Of a stretch of 64,000 nt of DNA, positions 26,097 to 36,141 are shown piece by piece. The translations under genes were made by a program, and so were the position numbers. Origin of the DNA: Paraglaciecola mesophila KMM 241 (GTDB lineage: Bacteria; Pseudomonadota; Gammaproteobacteria; Enterobacterales; Alteromonadaceae); assembly GCF_000315015.1 (NCBI RefSeq), contig NZ_BAEP01000032.1, forward strand, positions 1-64,000, in the 5' to 3' direction. Below the pieces are notes generated by a model. It saw only the letters and a list, made by a program, of their open reading frames with translations, made no database searches and was not told where the DNA came from. Each line of letters starts with the position of its first letter. The first letter of the stretch is position 1.

Positions 26097-28709
26097 TTAA
26101 TCTAGGGTTTCAGACAAGCGCTTTTTAAGCTCAATTTCCTGGTTTTGCGTTAAGGCTTTTTCGTCACTATTGCTAATGATGAATAAATCTTCAGCTCGCT
26201 CGCCGATCGTAGCGATTTTAGCCATACGTAATGAAAACTCCATTTCCACCAATAGGTTCCCCACTTTCGCCAATAACCCTGGCGCATCTAATGCTTCGAG
26301 TTCAACCAAAGTGACATCAGGCTGACTGGAATAAAACCGGACTTTTGTGGGTACGTCCAGCTGTTTCATTTGACGGGACATTTTACGGCGGTTCTGGTGC
26401 TCTTCACCCGGCTTGTTTAGCTGATTGGTCACAGCTTCTTTTAAACTGCTTAAGCGACTCGCCGAGTCAATCCTGTCTCCAGATTGTTCCAACACAATGA
26501 AGCTGTCAAAAACGTAGCCATCATTGGTTTTCATGATTTGTGCATCATGAATTGAACAGTTGCGGCTATCAAGCACAGATGCAACCTGAGCGAACAAGTT
26601 GATTTTATCTTTACCATACACCAGTAATTCTGTACCCGATTTAGCGGTGTGTTCATTGGCTTCTACGAGTAAAAAATCATCTGTCATAGGGTGGGCAGCT
26701 AGAATAACGCCCGCATGCCACGCAATTTGATCGGGCTTGAAACGCACAAAGTAATCGTCCGTTAAGCGTTTCCAAAACTGTTCAACTTGGCTTTCATTTA
26801 CGCCGCGGTTTACCAGTAATCTTTTTGCTTTGGTCTGATGTTCGTCAATTCTATCTTGCAAAGCAACCTTGCATTCCAAGCCGTTATCTAAGGCTTTTTG
26901 CGTGAGCAAATACAGTTCACGTAGTAGGGTGGCTTTCCAGTCATTCCATAGGTTGTCATTGGTGGCACGAATATCAGCCAGTGTAAGCACATAAAGGTGA
27001 TTAAGGTGATTGTGCGTGCGCACATTACCCGCAAATTCGTTGATCACCTCTGGGTCGTAAATATCGCGGCGCTGAGCAATGACTGACATCATTAGATGGC
27101 TTTCAACTAACCAAGCGATGAGTTCGGCGTCTTTATCATTAATGTCATGCATGGCGCAAAACTCGGCGACATCTTTAGCACCTAATTTAGAGTGGTCACC
27201 GTTACGGCCTTTACCAATATCATGAAAGATAGAGGCAATGTATAACAGCTCAGGTTTGTCTAGGTTACGCACTATACGGCTACAACGAGGAAAGCCTGCA
27301 TTGCCCTGACTGTATTGAAAAACGTTCTTAACTAAACGATGGGTGTGTTCATCAACAGTGTATGCATGAAATAAGTCGAATTGCATCATGCCAACAATAT
27401 GATCCCATTGCGGCAAATAAGACTGCAAAATTCCGTGCTTATGCATTATGTCCCAACCTAGACCAAAGAAATCTGGGTGTTGCATCAGTTCAATGAACAG
27501 CGTGCGACAGCGAGGAATTTCGCAGTAATATTGACTATGAAACTTGCGACGAGCTAAGCGTAGTTGGCTGAGTACACTTGAATGCAAACCTTCGATTTGC
27601 GGCGTATCTGCAATCAGTAATAGGCACTGCAGAATGTCTTCTGGCTCATTGAATACGTTGTCATGCCGCGTGGCGAGTAGACCGTCAGCAATTTCAAAGC
27701 TTGGATTGATAATTGAGCGATCTTTGACTTTGATATGTAATACGTCGTGGCCAAAGCGTTGCAATAACATTTCGTTAAGCTCACTAATACGCCTTACCGT
27801 TCTGAAAAACGATTTCATCATGCGCTCGACAGATGCCTTACCATCATCACCATAACCTAAGCGGCTGGCTACATCGTTTTGATAATCAAATAATAAGCGA
27901 TTTTCGCTGCGGCCAGCTTGCATATGCAGTGCAAATCTTATGCGCCATAAGTTAGAGCGGCACTCTAGCAGCTCTTGAAATTCTTGCTCAGTGAAGTAAC
28001 CGCGTTCTACTAGTTCCGTGCCCTTCATCACCTTAAAGTGTTTCTTGGCTATCCAGCCGATATTTTGTATATCACGCAGGCAGCCAGGGCTCTCTTTCAC
28101 ATTCGGTTCGAGGTTATAAGAGGTGCCTTTAAATTTAGAATGGCGTATTTGCTGTTCTTTTGATTTAGCGATAAAAAAGTCTTTGCTAGTCCAATAACCG
28201 CGCCCATGAAGCTTTTTATTCAGAGTTAAAAAGGTATCTTGGTTGCCTGTCAAAAGCCTAGCTTCGACCAAATTTGTTGCTATGGTGACATCACCACGCG
28301 CTAAAGAAACAGTTTCTTTTATGGTGCGAACTGATTGGCCTATGTCTAAACCAACATCCCACAAAAAGGTGATAAACTGACCTATGGTATTTTGCTGGGC
28401 TTGAGAAAGAGAACTAGGGCTAAGTAGCAACAGGTCAATATCTGAATAGGGTTGCAGTTGGCCTCTACCGTAACCTCCTACAGCCACCAATGCTATTTTA
28501 GTTTCTTTATGCAGGTCGAGTAGTTCCCATGCATGGCATAAAAGAGCGTCAACAAAGGTAGCACGACCAAGAACAAGGCTGTCTACATCGACTCGGGTAA
28601 ACTCACTTTCTAACCAGTCGTAACTATCGCTGATGCAGGCTTTAAATGCAGGAATGTCGTCAGTGGATTGAATAAGTTGGATTTGATTTATTAACGTTTG
28701 CAAAGACAA
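26097..28709 (-). CDS. glnD: Bifunctional PII uridylyltransferase / uridylyl-removing enzyme
   Basis: An 870-residue nitrogen sensor that uridylylates PII proteins when glutamine is low and removes the group when glutamine is high. The nucleotidyltransferase motif GGYGRGQLQPYSDIDLLLL lies at about 77-95, the HD hydrolase motif HDIGKG starts at His496, and two C-terminal ACT domains (about 690-770 and 800-870) bind glutamine. The ATG at 28709 is followed by a typical MSLQTLINQIQ start. It lies after map on the same strand with a 147-bp spacer. Confidence 0.98.
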   Translation of the reverse strand: MSLQTLINQIQLIQSTDDIPAFKACISDSYDWLESEFTRVDVDSLVLGRATFVDALLCHAWELLDLHKETKIALVAVGGYGRGQLQPYSDIDLLLLSPSSLSQAQQNTIGQFITFLWDVGLDIGQSVRTIKETVSLARGDVTIATNLVEARLLTGNQDTFLTLNKKLHGRGYWTSKDFFIAKSKEQQIRHSKFKGTSYNLEPNVKESPGCLRDIQNIGWIAKKHFKVMKGTELVERGYFTEQEFQELLECRSNLWRIRFALHMQAGRSENRLLFDYQNDVASRLGYGDDGKASVERMMKSFFRTVRRISELNEMLLQRFGHDVLHIKVKDRSIINPSFEIADGLLATRHDNVFNEPEDILQCLLLIADTPQIEGLHSSVLSQLRLARRKFHSQYYCEIPRCRTLFIELMQHPDFFGLGWDIMHKHGILQSYLPQWDHIVGMMQFDLFHAYTVDEHTHRLVKNVFQYSQGNAGFPRCSRIVRNLDKPELLYIASIFHDIGKGRNGDHSKLGAKDVAEFCAMHDINDKDAELIAWLVESHLMMSVIAQRRDIYDPEVINEFAGNVRTHNHLNHLYVLTLADIRATNDNLWNDWKATLLRELYLLTQKALDNGLECKVALQDRIDEHQTKAKRLLVNRGVNESQVEQFWKRLTDDYFVRFKPDQIAWHAGVILAAHPMTDDFLLVEANEHTAKSGTELLVYGKDKINLFAQVASVLDSRNCSIHDAQIMKTNDGYVFDSFIVLEQSGDRIDSASRLSSLKEAVTNQLNKPGEEHQNRRKMSRQMKQLDVPTKVRFYSSQPDVTLVELEALDAPGLLAKVGNLLVEMEFSLRMAKIATIGERAEDLFIISNSDEKALTQNQEIELKKRLSETLD

Positions 28710-28856
28710 GATACGGTCCTTTATTCAATTGAATGACGATTTAATTACACAGATATACTCTTAAGGTTCGTCTAATTAAAGCCTGATGACAAATAACTAA
28801 TTCCGGCAAGAATTAATTATTTATCATAAGCTTAGAAAAGAGTTTTCGAATGACGC

Positions 28857-29648
28857 TTAATGATTAATGACGCGCTCTATTTCCTCATCGTCCCGCAGGG
28901 TAAGAATTTCCACCCCGGTTTCAGTGACTAATAAGGTGTGCTCCCATTGAGCGCTAAGGCTGCGATCTTTGGTGACGACGGTCCAGTCATCAGGCAACAC
29001 TTTAGAATAACGCTTACCTGCATTCACCATAGGTTCGATGGTAAAACACATGCCAGCTTCTAACACTTCACCTGTGTTTGGGCGACCATAATGAACGACC
29101 TGTGGCTCTTCATGGAAGTTAGCGCCGATACCGTGGCCGCAGTATTCGCGTACAATCGAATAGTTATGTCCTTCGGCATGTTGCTGTATGGCATGGCCAA
29201 TGTCACCTAAACGCACACCTGGCTTTACCATCTTAATACCGATGTAAAGTGCCTCTTGGGTTACGCGGATAAGGCGATCAGTCATAATGCTTGGTTTGCC
29301 AACCACAAACATTTTTGACGTGTCACCGTGGTAACCGTCTTTTATAACGGTAACATCGATATTCACACTGTCGCCGTCTTTTAATTTTTTGTCAGCCGGA
29401 ATGCCGTGACAGATAACATGATTAACAGAGGTACAGATAGACTTAGGAAACGGCGGATTACCGTAATTCAACGGGGCAGGGATGGCCTGTTGTTCATTAA
29501 CGATGTAATCGTGACAAATTTGGTTCAATTCATCTGTGGTCACGCCTTTTTTGACGTGGGGACCAATCATTTGTAATACATCTGCTGCGAGTCGCCCGGC
29601 AACGCGCATTTTTTCAATTTCTTGTGCGGTTTTTATAGTAGCTGGCAA
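28857..29648 (-). CDS. map: Type I methionine aminopeptidase
   Basis: A 263-residue enzyme that removes the initiator methionine. The metal ligands are in place: Asp in NIDVTV, Asp in HGDTSKMF, His in GHGIGANFHEEP, Glu in FTIEPMV and Glu in AQWEHTLLV. Length equals the E. coli enzyme. It is divergent from rpsB across 311 bp, the usual arrangement in gammaproteobacteria. Confidence 0.98.
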   Translation of the reverse strand: MPATIKTAQEIEKMRVAGRLAADVLQMIGPHVKKGVTTDELNQICHDYIVNEQQAIPAPLNYGNPPFPKSICTSVNHVICHGIPADKKLKDGDSVNIDVTVIKDGYHGDTSKMFVVGKPSIMTDRLIRVTQEALYIGIKMVKPGVRLGDIGHAIQQHAEGHNYSIVREYCGHGIGANFHEEPQVVHYGRPNTGEVLEAGMCFTIEPMVNAGKRYSKVLPDDWTVVTKDRSLSAQWEHTLLVTETGVEILTLRDDEEIERVINH

Positions 29649-29824
29649 AGCAATGTCCTAATTTTTTCGGGTCTTAATAAATGTGGTTATATCTTAACTT
29701 TTCAAGGCGCTGGTGTATAGCGCCTATACCCAAACTTGAATTTATCTCATTCTCGTGATATAAAGCGCCCCGCTGAAACAACTGTTCATTAATATGTTCT
29801 TCTGAACTTGTCATAAAACGGTTA

Positions 29825-29959
29825 TTTACAGCGACTAACTTATATTTAATAACACACATACATCGACACAGTTTTCGGGGTGTTTGTGCAAGATTCGTCT
29901 GCACAGATCGAGACCTGGGATGTATGGAGGCCTAACCCCATATTAAGGAAACTAATATA
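29825..29959 (+). promoter_or_regulatory. rpsB promoter and leader in the 311-bp map-rpsB spacer
   Basis: The map-rpsB spacer (29649-29959) holds no convincing gene. A candidate promoter is TTTACA (29825-29830), 16 bp, TAATAA (29847-29852). The leader of about 100 nt contains a GGGATG...AACCCC pairing near 29918-29939 and an AAGGAAACTAATATA ribosome site before the ATG. In E. coli the rpsB leader is the target for S2 autoregulation; the same role here is inferred from position only. Confidence 0.5.
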
Positions 29960-30691
29960 ATGGCAAATGTATCAATGCGCGATATGCTTCAAGCAGGCGT
30001 TCACTTCGGTCACCAAACTCGTTACTGGAACCCAAAAATGAAACCTTTCATCTTTGGCGCTCGTAACAAAGTTCACATCATTAACTTAGAAAAAACGGTT
30101 CCGTTATTCAACAATGCGTTGAATTACATCGGCGGCGTTGCTTCAAAGAAAGGTAAAATCCTTTTTGTTGGTACTAAACGTGCAGCAAGTGATTCAGTTC
30201 GTGACGCGGCAGTTAAATGTGACCAATTCTACGTTAACAAACGTTGGTTAGGCGGCATGTTGACTAACTGGAAAACAGTTCGTCAATCAATCAAGCGCTT
30301 GAAAGATCTAGAGCAACAAAGCCAAGACGGTACGTTCGACAAAATCACTAAGAAAGAAGTGCTTATGTTACAACGCGAAATGGCTAAGCTAGAAAACAGC
30401 TTGGGCGGGATCAAAAACATGGGCGGTCTTCCTGATTGTCTTTTCGTTGTTGATGCTGATCACGAGCACATTGCGATTACCGAAGCGCGTAACCTTGGTA
30501 TTCCAGTTGTTTCTATCGTCGACACAAACTCAAACCCAGATGGTGTTGATTACATCATTCCTGGTAACGATGATGCGATCCGTGCAGTTCAACTTTACTT
30601 GAACTCTGCTGCTGACGCCGTTATCGAAGGTCGTGAGAAGAACATTGAAGTACAGGCTGAAGAAGGTGAGTTTGTTGAAGCTGCTGAGTAA
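29960..30691 (+). CDS. rpsB: 30S ribosomal protein S2
   Basis: A 243-residue protein of full length. Family blocks: [20 protein letters not shown] at the N-terminus, [17 protein letters not shown] in the middle and [30 protein letters not shown] near the C-terminus. Acidic C-terminal tail. First gene of the rpsB-tsf-pyrH-frr block. Confidence 0.99.
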   Translation: MANVSMRDMLQAGVHFGHQTRYWNPKMKPFIFGARNKVHIINLEKTVPLFNNALNYIGGVASKKGKILFVGTKRAASDSVRDAAVKCDQFYVNKRWLGGMLTNWKTVRQSIKRLKDLEQQSQDGTFDKITKKEVLMLQREMAKLENSLGGIKNMGGLPDCLFVVDADHEHIAITEARNLGIPVVSIVDTNSNPDGVDYIIPGNDDAIRAVQLYLNSAADAVIEGREKNIEVQAEEGEFVEAAE

Positions 30692-30757
30692 TCAGCCCCT
30701 TTAATATTCCTATTGAGTCAGTCTGTTAATGCACAAATGTGCATGACACGAAAATCT

Positions 30758-30783
30758 AACAGGGGCTAATGCCCCTGTTTTTT
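30758..30783 (+). terminator. Intercistronic terminator/attenuator between rpsB and tsf
   Basis: AACAGGGGC (30758-30766), loop TAAT, GCCCCTGTT (30771-30779), then a T-run to 30783. A small TGCAC/GTGCA hairpin precedes it at about 30729-30743. Partial termination here would adjust the S2 to EF-Ts ratio, as known for E. coli. Confidence 0.88.
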
Positions 30784-30823
30784 AATCCTAATTTAAGTAC
30801 ATTATATTGCTGAGGAAACGACA

Positions 30824-31696
30824 ATGGCAGTGACAGCAGCCCTAGTTAAAGAATTACGCGAGCGTACCGCTGCAGGTATGTTGGATTGTAAAAATGCACT
30901 AGTTGAAGCGAACGGTGACATCGAGCTAGCAATTGAAAATATGCGTAAAAATGGCCAAGCAAAAGCGGCTAAAAAAGCAGGTCGTATCGCCGCTGAAGGC
31001 GTTATCTTGACCAAAGTTGCTAACGGTGTAGCAACAATGATCGAGTTGAACAGTGAAACTGATTTCGTTGCTCGTGACGAAGGTTTCATCGCATTCGGTA
31101 GCAAATTGATCGAAGTGGCGTCTGCTAATAAAATCAATGACATTGAAACGTTGAACGATTCAGTGGTTGACGGCGTTAAAATAAGTGACGCACGTGATAC
31201 TTTGGTTGCTAAAATTGGCGAAAACATTTCTCCGCGTCGTGTTATCTCTGTTGAAGGTGATAACCTTGGCGCATACGTACACGGCGGCCGTATCGGCGTT
31301 ATCGCTATCCTTCAAGGTGGCGACGAAGAGCTTGCGAAAGACATCGCTATGCACGTTGCGGCAGCTAACCCTCAGTTCGTTAAGCCAACTGACGTACCAG
31401 CTGAAGTTGTTGCTAAAGAAAAAGAAATTCAACTTGATATCGCTATGCAGTCAGGCAAGCCTGCTGACATCGCTGAGAAGATGGTTTCTGGTCGCATGAA
31501 CAAGTTCACTTCTGAAGTAAGCCTAACTGGCCAAGCTTTCATTAAAGATCCTTCAACGTCTGTAGCACAATTGCTTAAAGCAAAAAATGCTGACGTTATC
31601 AACTTCGTACGTTTCGAAGTAGGTGAAGGTATTGAGAAGAAAGAAGAAGACTTTGCTGCTGAAGTAGCTGCACAAATGGCCGCTGCTAAGAAATAA
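30824..31696 (+). CDS. tsf: Elongation factor Ts
   Basis: A 290-residue nucleotide-exchange factor for EF-Tu. The N-terminal UBA-like domain has [22 protein letters not shown], and the core has [15 protein letters not shown], the EF-Tu contact region. The ATG at 30824 follows GAGGAAACGACA. A strong terminator closes the unit 45 bp downstream. Confidence 0.99.
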   Translation: MAVTAALVKELRERTAAGMLDCKNALVEANGDIELAIENMRKNGQAKAAKKAGRIAAEGVILTKVANGVATMIELNSETDFVARDEGFIAFGSKLIEVASANKINDIETLNDSVVDGVKISDARDTLVAKIGENISPRRVISVEGDNLGAYVHGGRIGVIAILQGGDEELAKDIAMHVAAANPQFVKPTDVPAEVVAKEKEIQLDIAMQSGKPADIAEKMVSGRMNKFTSEVSLTGQAFIKDPSTSVAQLLKAKNADVINFVRFEVGEGIEKKEEDFAAEVAAQMAAAKK

Positions 31697-31741
31697 TTGC
31701 GCCATTTGCTTTTGCGAAAAGCTAATGTCATATAAACTATT

Positions 31742-31767
31742 GGCACCTCAAATTGAGGTGCCTTTTT
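31742..31767 (+). terminator. tsf terminator
   Basis: GGCACCTC (31742-31749) pairs with GAGGTGCC (31755-31762) around a 5-nt loop, followed by TTTTT. The remaining 196 bp to pyrH hold no gene and presumably its promoter. Confidence 0.92.
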
Positions 31768-31963
31768 ATATGTGGACCAAGCTGTATAACGGCACGTACT
31801 TTGAAATTCAGTACATTTAGGTTCTTAACGCCTAAGTTTAGCGCCAAGCGTTGAACTATGTGCGCACAAAAGCAACTTAGGTAATGCCTGTATGCTAAGA
31901 CGTACATTGTTATACCGAGAGTTATTGACCCCCATTATTCGTTAAATAAGGAACAGCCTGCCG

Positions 31964-32707
31964 ATGAGTACAACACCTAAACATGCCTATCGTAGAATAT
32001 TGCTAAAGCTAAGTGGCGAAGCCTTAATGGGCGAGGAAGGCTTTGGGATTGATCCGAAAGTTCTTGAGCGTATGGCCCAAGAAATAAAAGAATTGGTTGA
32101 ACTGGGTATTGAAGTTGGCTTAGTCATAGGCGGCGGTAATTTATTCCGCGGCGAAGGTTTAGCAAAAGCAGGCATGAATCGTGTTGTTGGCGATCACATG
32201 GGTATGCTCGCGACCGTTATGAACGGTTTAGCCATGCGTGATGCGCTGCATCGTGCATTTGTGAATGCTCGTTTAATGTCAGCCATTCCACTTAATGGCG
32301 TATGTGATGCCTACAACTGGGCTGAAGCTATTAGTTTATTAAAATCTGGTCGCGTTGTAATTTTTGCAGCAGGTACGGGGAACCCGTTCTTCACAACTGA
32401 CTCAGCCGCCTGTTTGCGTGGTATTGAAATAGAAGCCGATGCTGTGCTTAAGGGCACTAAAGTAGACGGTGTATATGATTCAGACCCTGCGAAAAATCCA
32501 GATGCAGTGTTATACAAAACCTTGTCTTACTCAGAAGTATTAGACAAAGAATTAAAAGTGATGGACTTGGCGGCATTTACGCTAGCACGAGATCACAATA
32601 TCCCTATTCGCGTTTTTAATATGAATACCCCAGGTTGCTTACGCGCAGTTGTGCTTGGTGAAGATGTTGGTACCGTAATTTGCCATCCAGAAAAACAAGA
32701 TAATTAA
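31964..32707 (+). CDS. pyrH: UMP kinase
   Basis: A 247-residue amino-acid-kinase-fold enzyme phosphorylating UMP to UDP. Blocks: [40 protein letters not shown] and [19 protein letters not shown]. Length fits the bacterial hexameric enzyme. It begins 267 bp after tsf and ends 15 bp before frr, so it starts the next transcription unit. Confidence 0.99.
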   Translation: MSTTPKHAYRRILLKLSGEALMGEEGFGIDPKVLERMAQEIKELVELGIEVGLVIGGGNLFRGEGLAKAGMNRVVGDHMGMLATVMNGLAMRDALHRAFVNARLMSAIPLNGVCDAYNWAEAISLLKSGRVVIFAAGTGNPFFTTDSAACLRGIEIEADAVLKGTKVDGVYDSDPAKNPDAVLYKTLSYSEVLDKELKVMDLAAFTLARDHNIPIRVFNMNTPGCLRAVVLGEDVGTVICHPEKQDN

Positions 32708-32722
32708 TTAGGAAGACATTTT

Positions 32723-33280
32723 ATGATTGATGAAATCAATGTAGACGCGCGTCAGCGCATGGAAAAAAGCGTGCTTGCGTTACGCGGCCAATTTACCAAA
32801 ATTCGCACCGGTCGTGCCCATCCTAGCTTATTAGATAGCATCATGGTGCCATATTACGGCGCGCCGACTCCGTTAAAGCAATTGGCTAACGTGATAGCTG
32901 AAGACTCACGCACACTTGCCTTGACTGTATTTGACAAAAGCGCAGCACAAGCCGTTGAAAAAGCAATCATGCAGTCAGATTTAGGGTTAAACCCAATGAG
33001 TGCAGGTACGGTAATTCGTATTCCTATGCCAGCATTGACAGAAGAGCGCCGTAAAGATTTGATCCGCGTGGTTCGCAATGAAGCAGAAGGCGGTCGTGTT
33101 GCTGTGCGTAATATTCGTCGTGACGCCAATGGCGATATCAAAGAGTTGCTGAAAGAAAAAGAAATCAGCGAAGATGATGCTCACCGCGGTGAAGACGCTA
33201 TTCAAAAGCTGACAGATGAATTCGTAAAGCAAATCGATGACATCTTAGCAGCGAAAGAAACAGAGTTAATGGAAGTGTAG
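32723..33280 (+). CDS. frr: Ribosome recycling factor
   Basis: A 185-residue tRNA-mimic that splits post-termination ribosomes with EF-G. Family blocks: [36 protein letters not shown] and [11 protein letters not shown]. Full length. The start has TTAGGAAGACATTTT upstream, immediately after pyrH. Confidence 0.99.
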   Translation: MIDEINVDARQRMEKSVLALRGQFTKIRTGRAHPSLLDSIMVPYYGAPTPLKQLANVIAEDSRTLALTVFDKSAAQAVEKAIMQSDLGLNPMSAGTVIRIPMPALTEERRKDLIRVVRNEAEGGRVAVRNIRRDANGDIKELLKEKEISEDDAHRGEDAIQKLTDEFVKQIDDILAAKETELMEV

Positions 33281-33294
33281 TGGTTGCCTGATAA

Positions 33295-34035
33295 ATGAAT
33301 TCAGAATCACAATCGACCAGTAAACTCGTGCCCCAGCACGTTGCGATCATTATGGATGGCAACGGTCGTTGGGCCAAAAAGAAAGGCAAGATACGAACCT
33401 TCGGCCATCGTGCTGGTGTCAAAGGTGTTCGCGCTTCTGTGTCCTTTTCTCTTAAAAATAATATCAAAGTCTTAACCTTATTTGCCTTTAGCAGTGAAAA
33501 CTGGAATCGCCCTCAAGAAGAAGTGGGGGTGCTAATGGAGCTGTTTAAAATGGTATTGAGCAGTGAAGTTAAGAAACTGCACAAAAATAACGTTAAATTA
33601 CGCGTTATTGGTGATACTAGTCGCTTCGACAAAAAGCTGGTTGCGCAAATTCAAGATGCTGAGGCGTTAACTGAAAACAACGATGGCCTAATTCTCAACA
33701 TTGCTGCGAATTACGGTGGTCGCTGGGATATTCTCAACGCCACCAAGGCGTTGGCTGAGCAGGTCAAAGAGGGCTCGCTCGAATGTGAGCAAATCGACGA
33801 AGCCATGCTCAACCGTTATACCTGTTGCGCTGACCTTCCTGAACTCGATTTACTCATTCGTACCGGTGGTGAAACCCGTATTAGTAATTTTCTGTTGTGG
33901 CAAGTTGCTTACGCGGAATTGTATTTTACCGATACCTACTGGCCGGATTTCAACGAAGACGCATTCCAACTTGCCATCGATAACTTTGCCGATAGGCAAC
34001 GTCGCTACGGGATGACAGGCGAACAGGTCAGTTAA
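33295..34035 (+). CDS. uppS: Undecaprenyl diphosphate synthase (cis-prenyltransferase)
   Basis: A 246-residue enzyme making the C55 lipid carrier for peptidoglycan and O-antigen. Conserved [14 protein letters not shown] holds catalytic Asp21, [11 protein letters not shown] and [20 protein letters not shown] complete the signature. It starts 14 bp after frr. Confidence 0.98.
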   Translation: MNSESQSTSKLVPQHVAIIMDGNGRWAKKKGKIRTFGHRAGVKGVRASVSFSLKNNIKVLTLFAFSSENWNRPQEEVGVLMELFKMVLSSEVKKLHKNNVKLRVIGDTSRFDKKLVAQIQDAEALTENNDGLILNIAANYGGRWDILNATKALAEQVKEGSLECEQIDEAMLNRYTCCADLPELDLLIRTGGETRISNFLLWQVAYAELYFTDTYWPDFNEDAFQLAIDNFADRQRRYGMTGEQVS

Positions 34036-34084
34036 TGACAGGTTCGCTTGCAGTTATCTCCACTTCCGCTTCTGAGGGCTCACA

Positions 34085-34948
34085 ATGTTGAGAGAACGTA
34101 TTCTGACCGCACTGGTGTTAGCACCGCTGGTACTGTGTTCGATTTTATTTTTACCTATGCTTGGTTTCGAAATTGCCATGATTGGTGTGCTTGGATTAGG
34201 CGCATGGGAATGGGCGAATATGTCGGGGTTTGTTACCCGCCAAACCAAAGCCATATATACACTTATTGTGGTGGCTATATGTAGCTATTTCACCTTTACC
34301 ATAGACGTGGAAAATATATGGTATCAAGGCCAGCTGAATAGCCTTTACCATTATATTTTGGGTATAGCCGCACTGTGGTGGTTCATCTCGTTATTGATGA
34401 TCATTGCCTATCCGCGCTTCAGCTCATTTTGGCGCACACGAAGAGGCATTCAAGGCGTATTTGGGCTACTTACGTTGATACCGACTTGGGTCGCTATCAT
34501 CTCATTGCGCACTAGCTTGTATGACGTTGATAGTTTTTATGGCGCTTCACTTATTTTCTATGTGCTAGGCATAGTATGGGCTGCCGATATAGGAGCATTC
34601 TTTGTGGGGGTTAAGTTTGGTCGTACTAAATTACGCCCGAGAGTCTCTCCCGGTAAAACATTTGAAGGCCTAATGGGAGGCGTCGGGGCCTCTTCGCTTA
34701 TTATCGCTTTTGCTGCACTTCATTATGCCGTTGACCCCAGCCGAATTTGGATCAACATTTTAATTGGCGGTTTGACGGTTGCGGTATCTGCATTAGGCGA
34801 TTTGAATGAAAGTATGCTTAAACGCTGTGCGGGTATCAAAGACAGTGGAAACTTATTGCCTGGACATGGCGGTATCTTAGATCGCATTGACAGCTTAACG
34901 GCGGCATTTCCTGTTTTTGCCTTTTGCTATGTTTCGTGGATGGCTTAA
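34085..34948 (+). CDS. cdsA: Phosphatidate cytidylyltransferase
   Basis: A 287-residue membrane enzyme making CDP-diacylglycerol, with seven to eight membrane segments. The signature is present: SPGKTFEGLMGG, then GDLNESMLKRCAGIKDSG and LLPGHGGILDRIDS. The ATG at 34085 begins MLRERILTALVLAPLV. Its TAA overlaps the ATG of dxr by one base. Confidence 0.98.
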   Translation: MLRERILTALVLAPLVLCSILFLPMLGFEIAMIGVLGLGAWEWANMSGFVTRQTKAIYTLIVVAICSYFTFTIDVENIWYQGQLNSLYHYILGIAALWWFISLLMIIAYPRFSSFWRTRRGIQGVFGLLTLIPTWVAIISLRTSLYDVDSFYGASLIFYVLGIVWAADIGAFFVGVKFGRTKLRPRVSPGKTFEGLMGGVGASSLIIAFAALHYAVDPSRIWINILIGGLTVAVSALGDLNESMLKRCAGIKDSGNLLPGHGGILDRIDSLTAAFPVFAFCYVSWMA

Positions 34949-36141
34949 TGCAAAATATTTGTATATTAGGCGCAACAGGCTCTATTGGACAAAGCACTAT
35001 TGATGTGGTGTTGCGCCATCCCGATTTATATCAGGTTTATGCGTTAACAGCTCATAGCCAAATAGATAAGCTCCTTGAGCAAGCCAAACTGTGCGAACCT
35101 AAGTATCTTGTGTTATCCAACGGCGCTAGCTATCAACATGCCAAACAAGCATTACTCGCCAGTGGAATAAAAACAGAACTTCTGTCAGGCGCGCAAGCGT
35201 TAGCCGATGTTGCCAGTGCCCATGAGGTTGATGTCGTGATGGCCGCTATTGTCGGTGGTGCGGGTTTGTTACCTACTATCGCGGCGGTTAAAGCGGGCAA
35301 AAAAGTATTATTGGCCAACAAAGAATCGTTGGTGATGTCTGGCGAGTTATTCATTAACGCAGCCAAAGAACATGGCGCAACGATATTGCCTATTGACAGT
35401 GAACACAACGCTATATTTCAGTGTTTGCCTCATGATTATCAATACGGTGATTTGGCGTCCTGTGGGATCAGCAGTATCTTGTTAACCGGCTCAGGAGGAC
35501 CGTTTCGGGAAACGCCGTTAAATCGTTTATCTGAGATGACACCTGCTCAAGCATGTGCTCACCCTAATTGGGATATGGGACAAAAGATATCGGTTGATTC
35601 CGCCACTATGATGAATAAAGGCTTGGAGTTTATCGAAGCCCGTTGGTTATTTGGCTTACAAACGAGTGACATCAAAGTGGTATTGCATCCACAGAGTATT
35701 ATTCATTCTATGGTGCAGTATTGCGACGGTTCAGTGTTAGCCCAAATGGGCAACCCTGATATGCGCACGCCGATTGCCCATGGCTTAGCGTTTCCAAAAC
35801 GCATTGATTCAGGGGTCAAACCTCTGGATTTCCAAACCGTGAGCAATTTTAGTTTCGACGAACCTGAACCACAGCGCTATCCCAATTTATATTTGGCAAT
35901 AGAAGCCTCTGATGCAGGCCAATACGCTACAACCGCATTAAATGCAGCGAACGAAGTGGCTGTGGCAGCTTTCTTATCAGGACAAATTGGTTTTAGCCAA
36001 ATTGCCCAAGTCAATCAGCAATGCGTAGCACAAATGCAAGGATGTCAGCTCGATGACATCAATGCGATTGTTGAGTGGGATAAGGAATGTCGTAGTCAGG
36101 CACAACAAATTATTTCATCTTACTCAAGAGAGGCGCGCTAA
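34948..36141 (+). CDS. dxr: 1-deoxy-D-xylulose 5-phosphate reductoisomerase
   Basis: A 397-residue NADPH-dependent enzyme of the MEP isoprenoid pathway, feeding UppS. ICILGATGSIGQSTIDV is the dinucleotide-binding loop, LLANKESLVMSG and PIDSEHNAIFQCL hold active-site residues, and VDSATMMNKGLE is plain. The start is ATG 34948 within a TAATG overlap with cdsA; the frame open to 34924 would overlap cdsA more. The stop overlaps the rseP ATG in the same way. Confidence 0.98.
   Translation: MQNICILGATGSIGQSTIDVVLRHPDLYQVYALTAHSQIDKLLEQAKLCEPKYLVLSNGASYQHAKQALLASGIKTELLSGAQALADVASAHEVDVVMAAIVGGAGLLPTIAAVKAGKKVLLANKESLVMSGELFINAAKEHGATILPIDSEHNAIFQCLPHDYQYGDLASCGISSILLTGSGGPFRETPLNRLSEMTPAQACAHPNWDMGQKISVDSATMMNKGLEFIEARWLFGLQTSDIKVVLHPQSIIHSMVQYCDGSVLAQMGNPDMRTPIAHGLAFPKRIDSGVKPLDFQTVSNFSFDEPEPQRYPNLYLAIEASDAGQYATTALNAANEVAVAAFLSGQIGFSQIAQVNQQCVAQMQGCQLDDINAIVEWDKECRSQAQQIISSYSREAR

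Noticed and set aside
29674-29904. 76-codon minus-strand frame upstream of map
   Set aside because: It crosses the likely rpsB promoter and leader, has no ribosome site and looks like chance in an AT-rich spacer.
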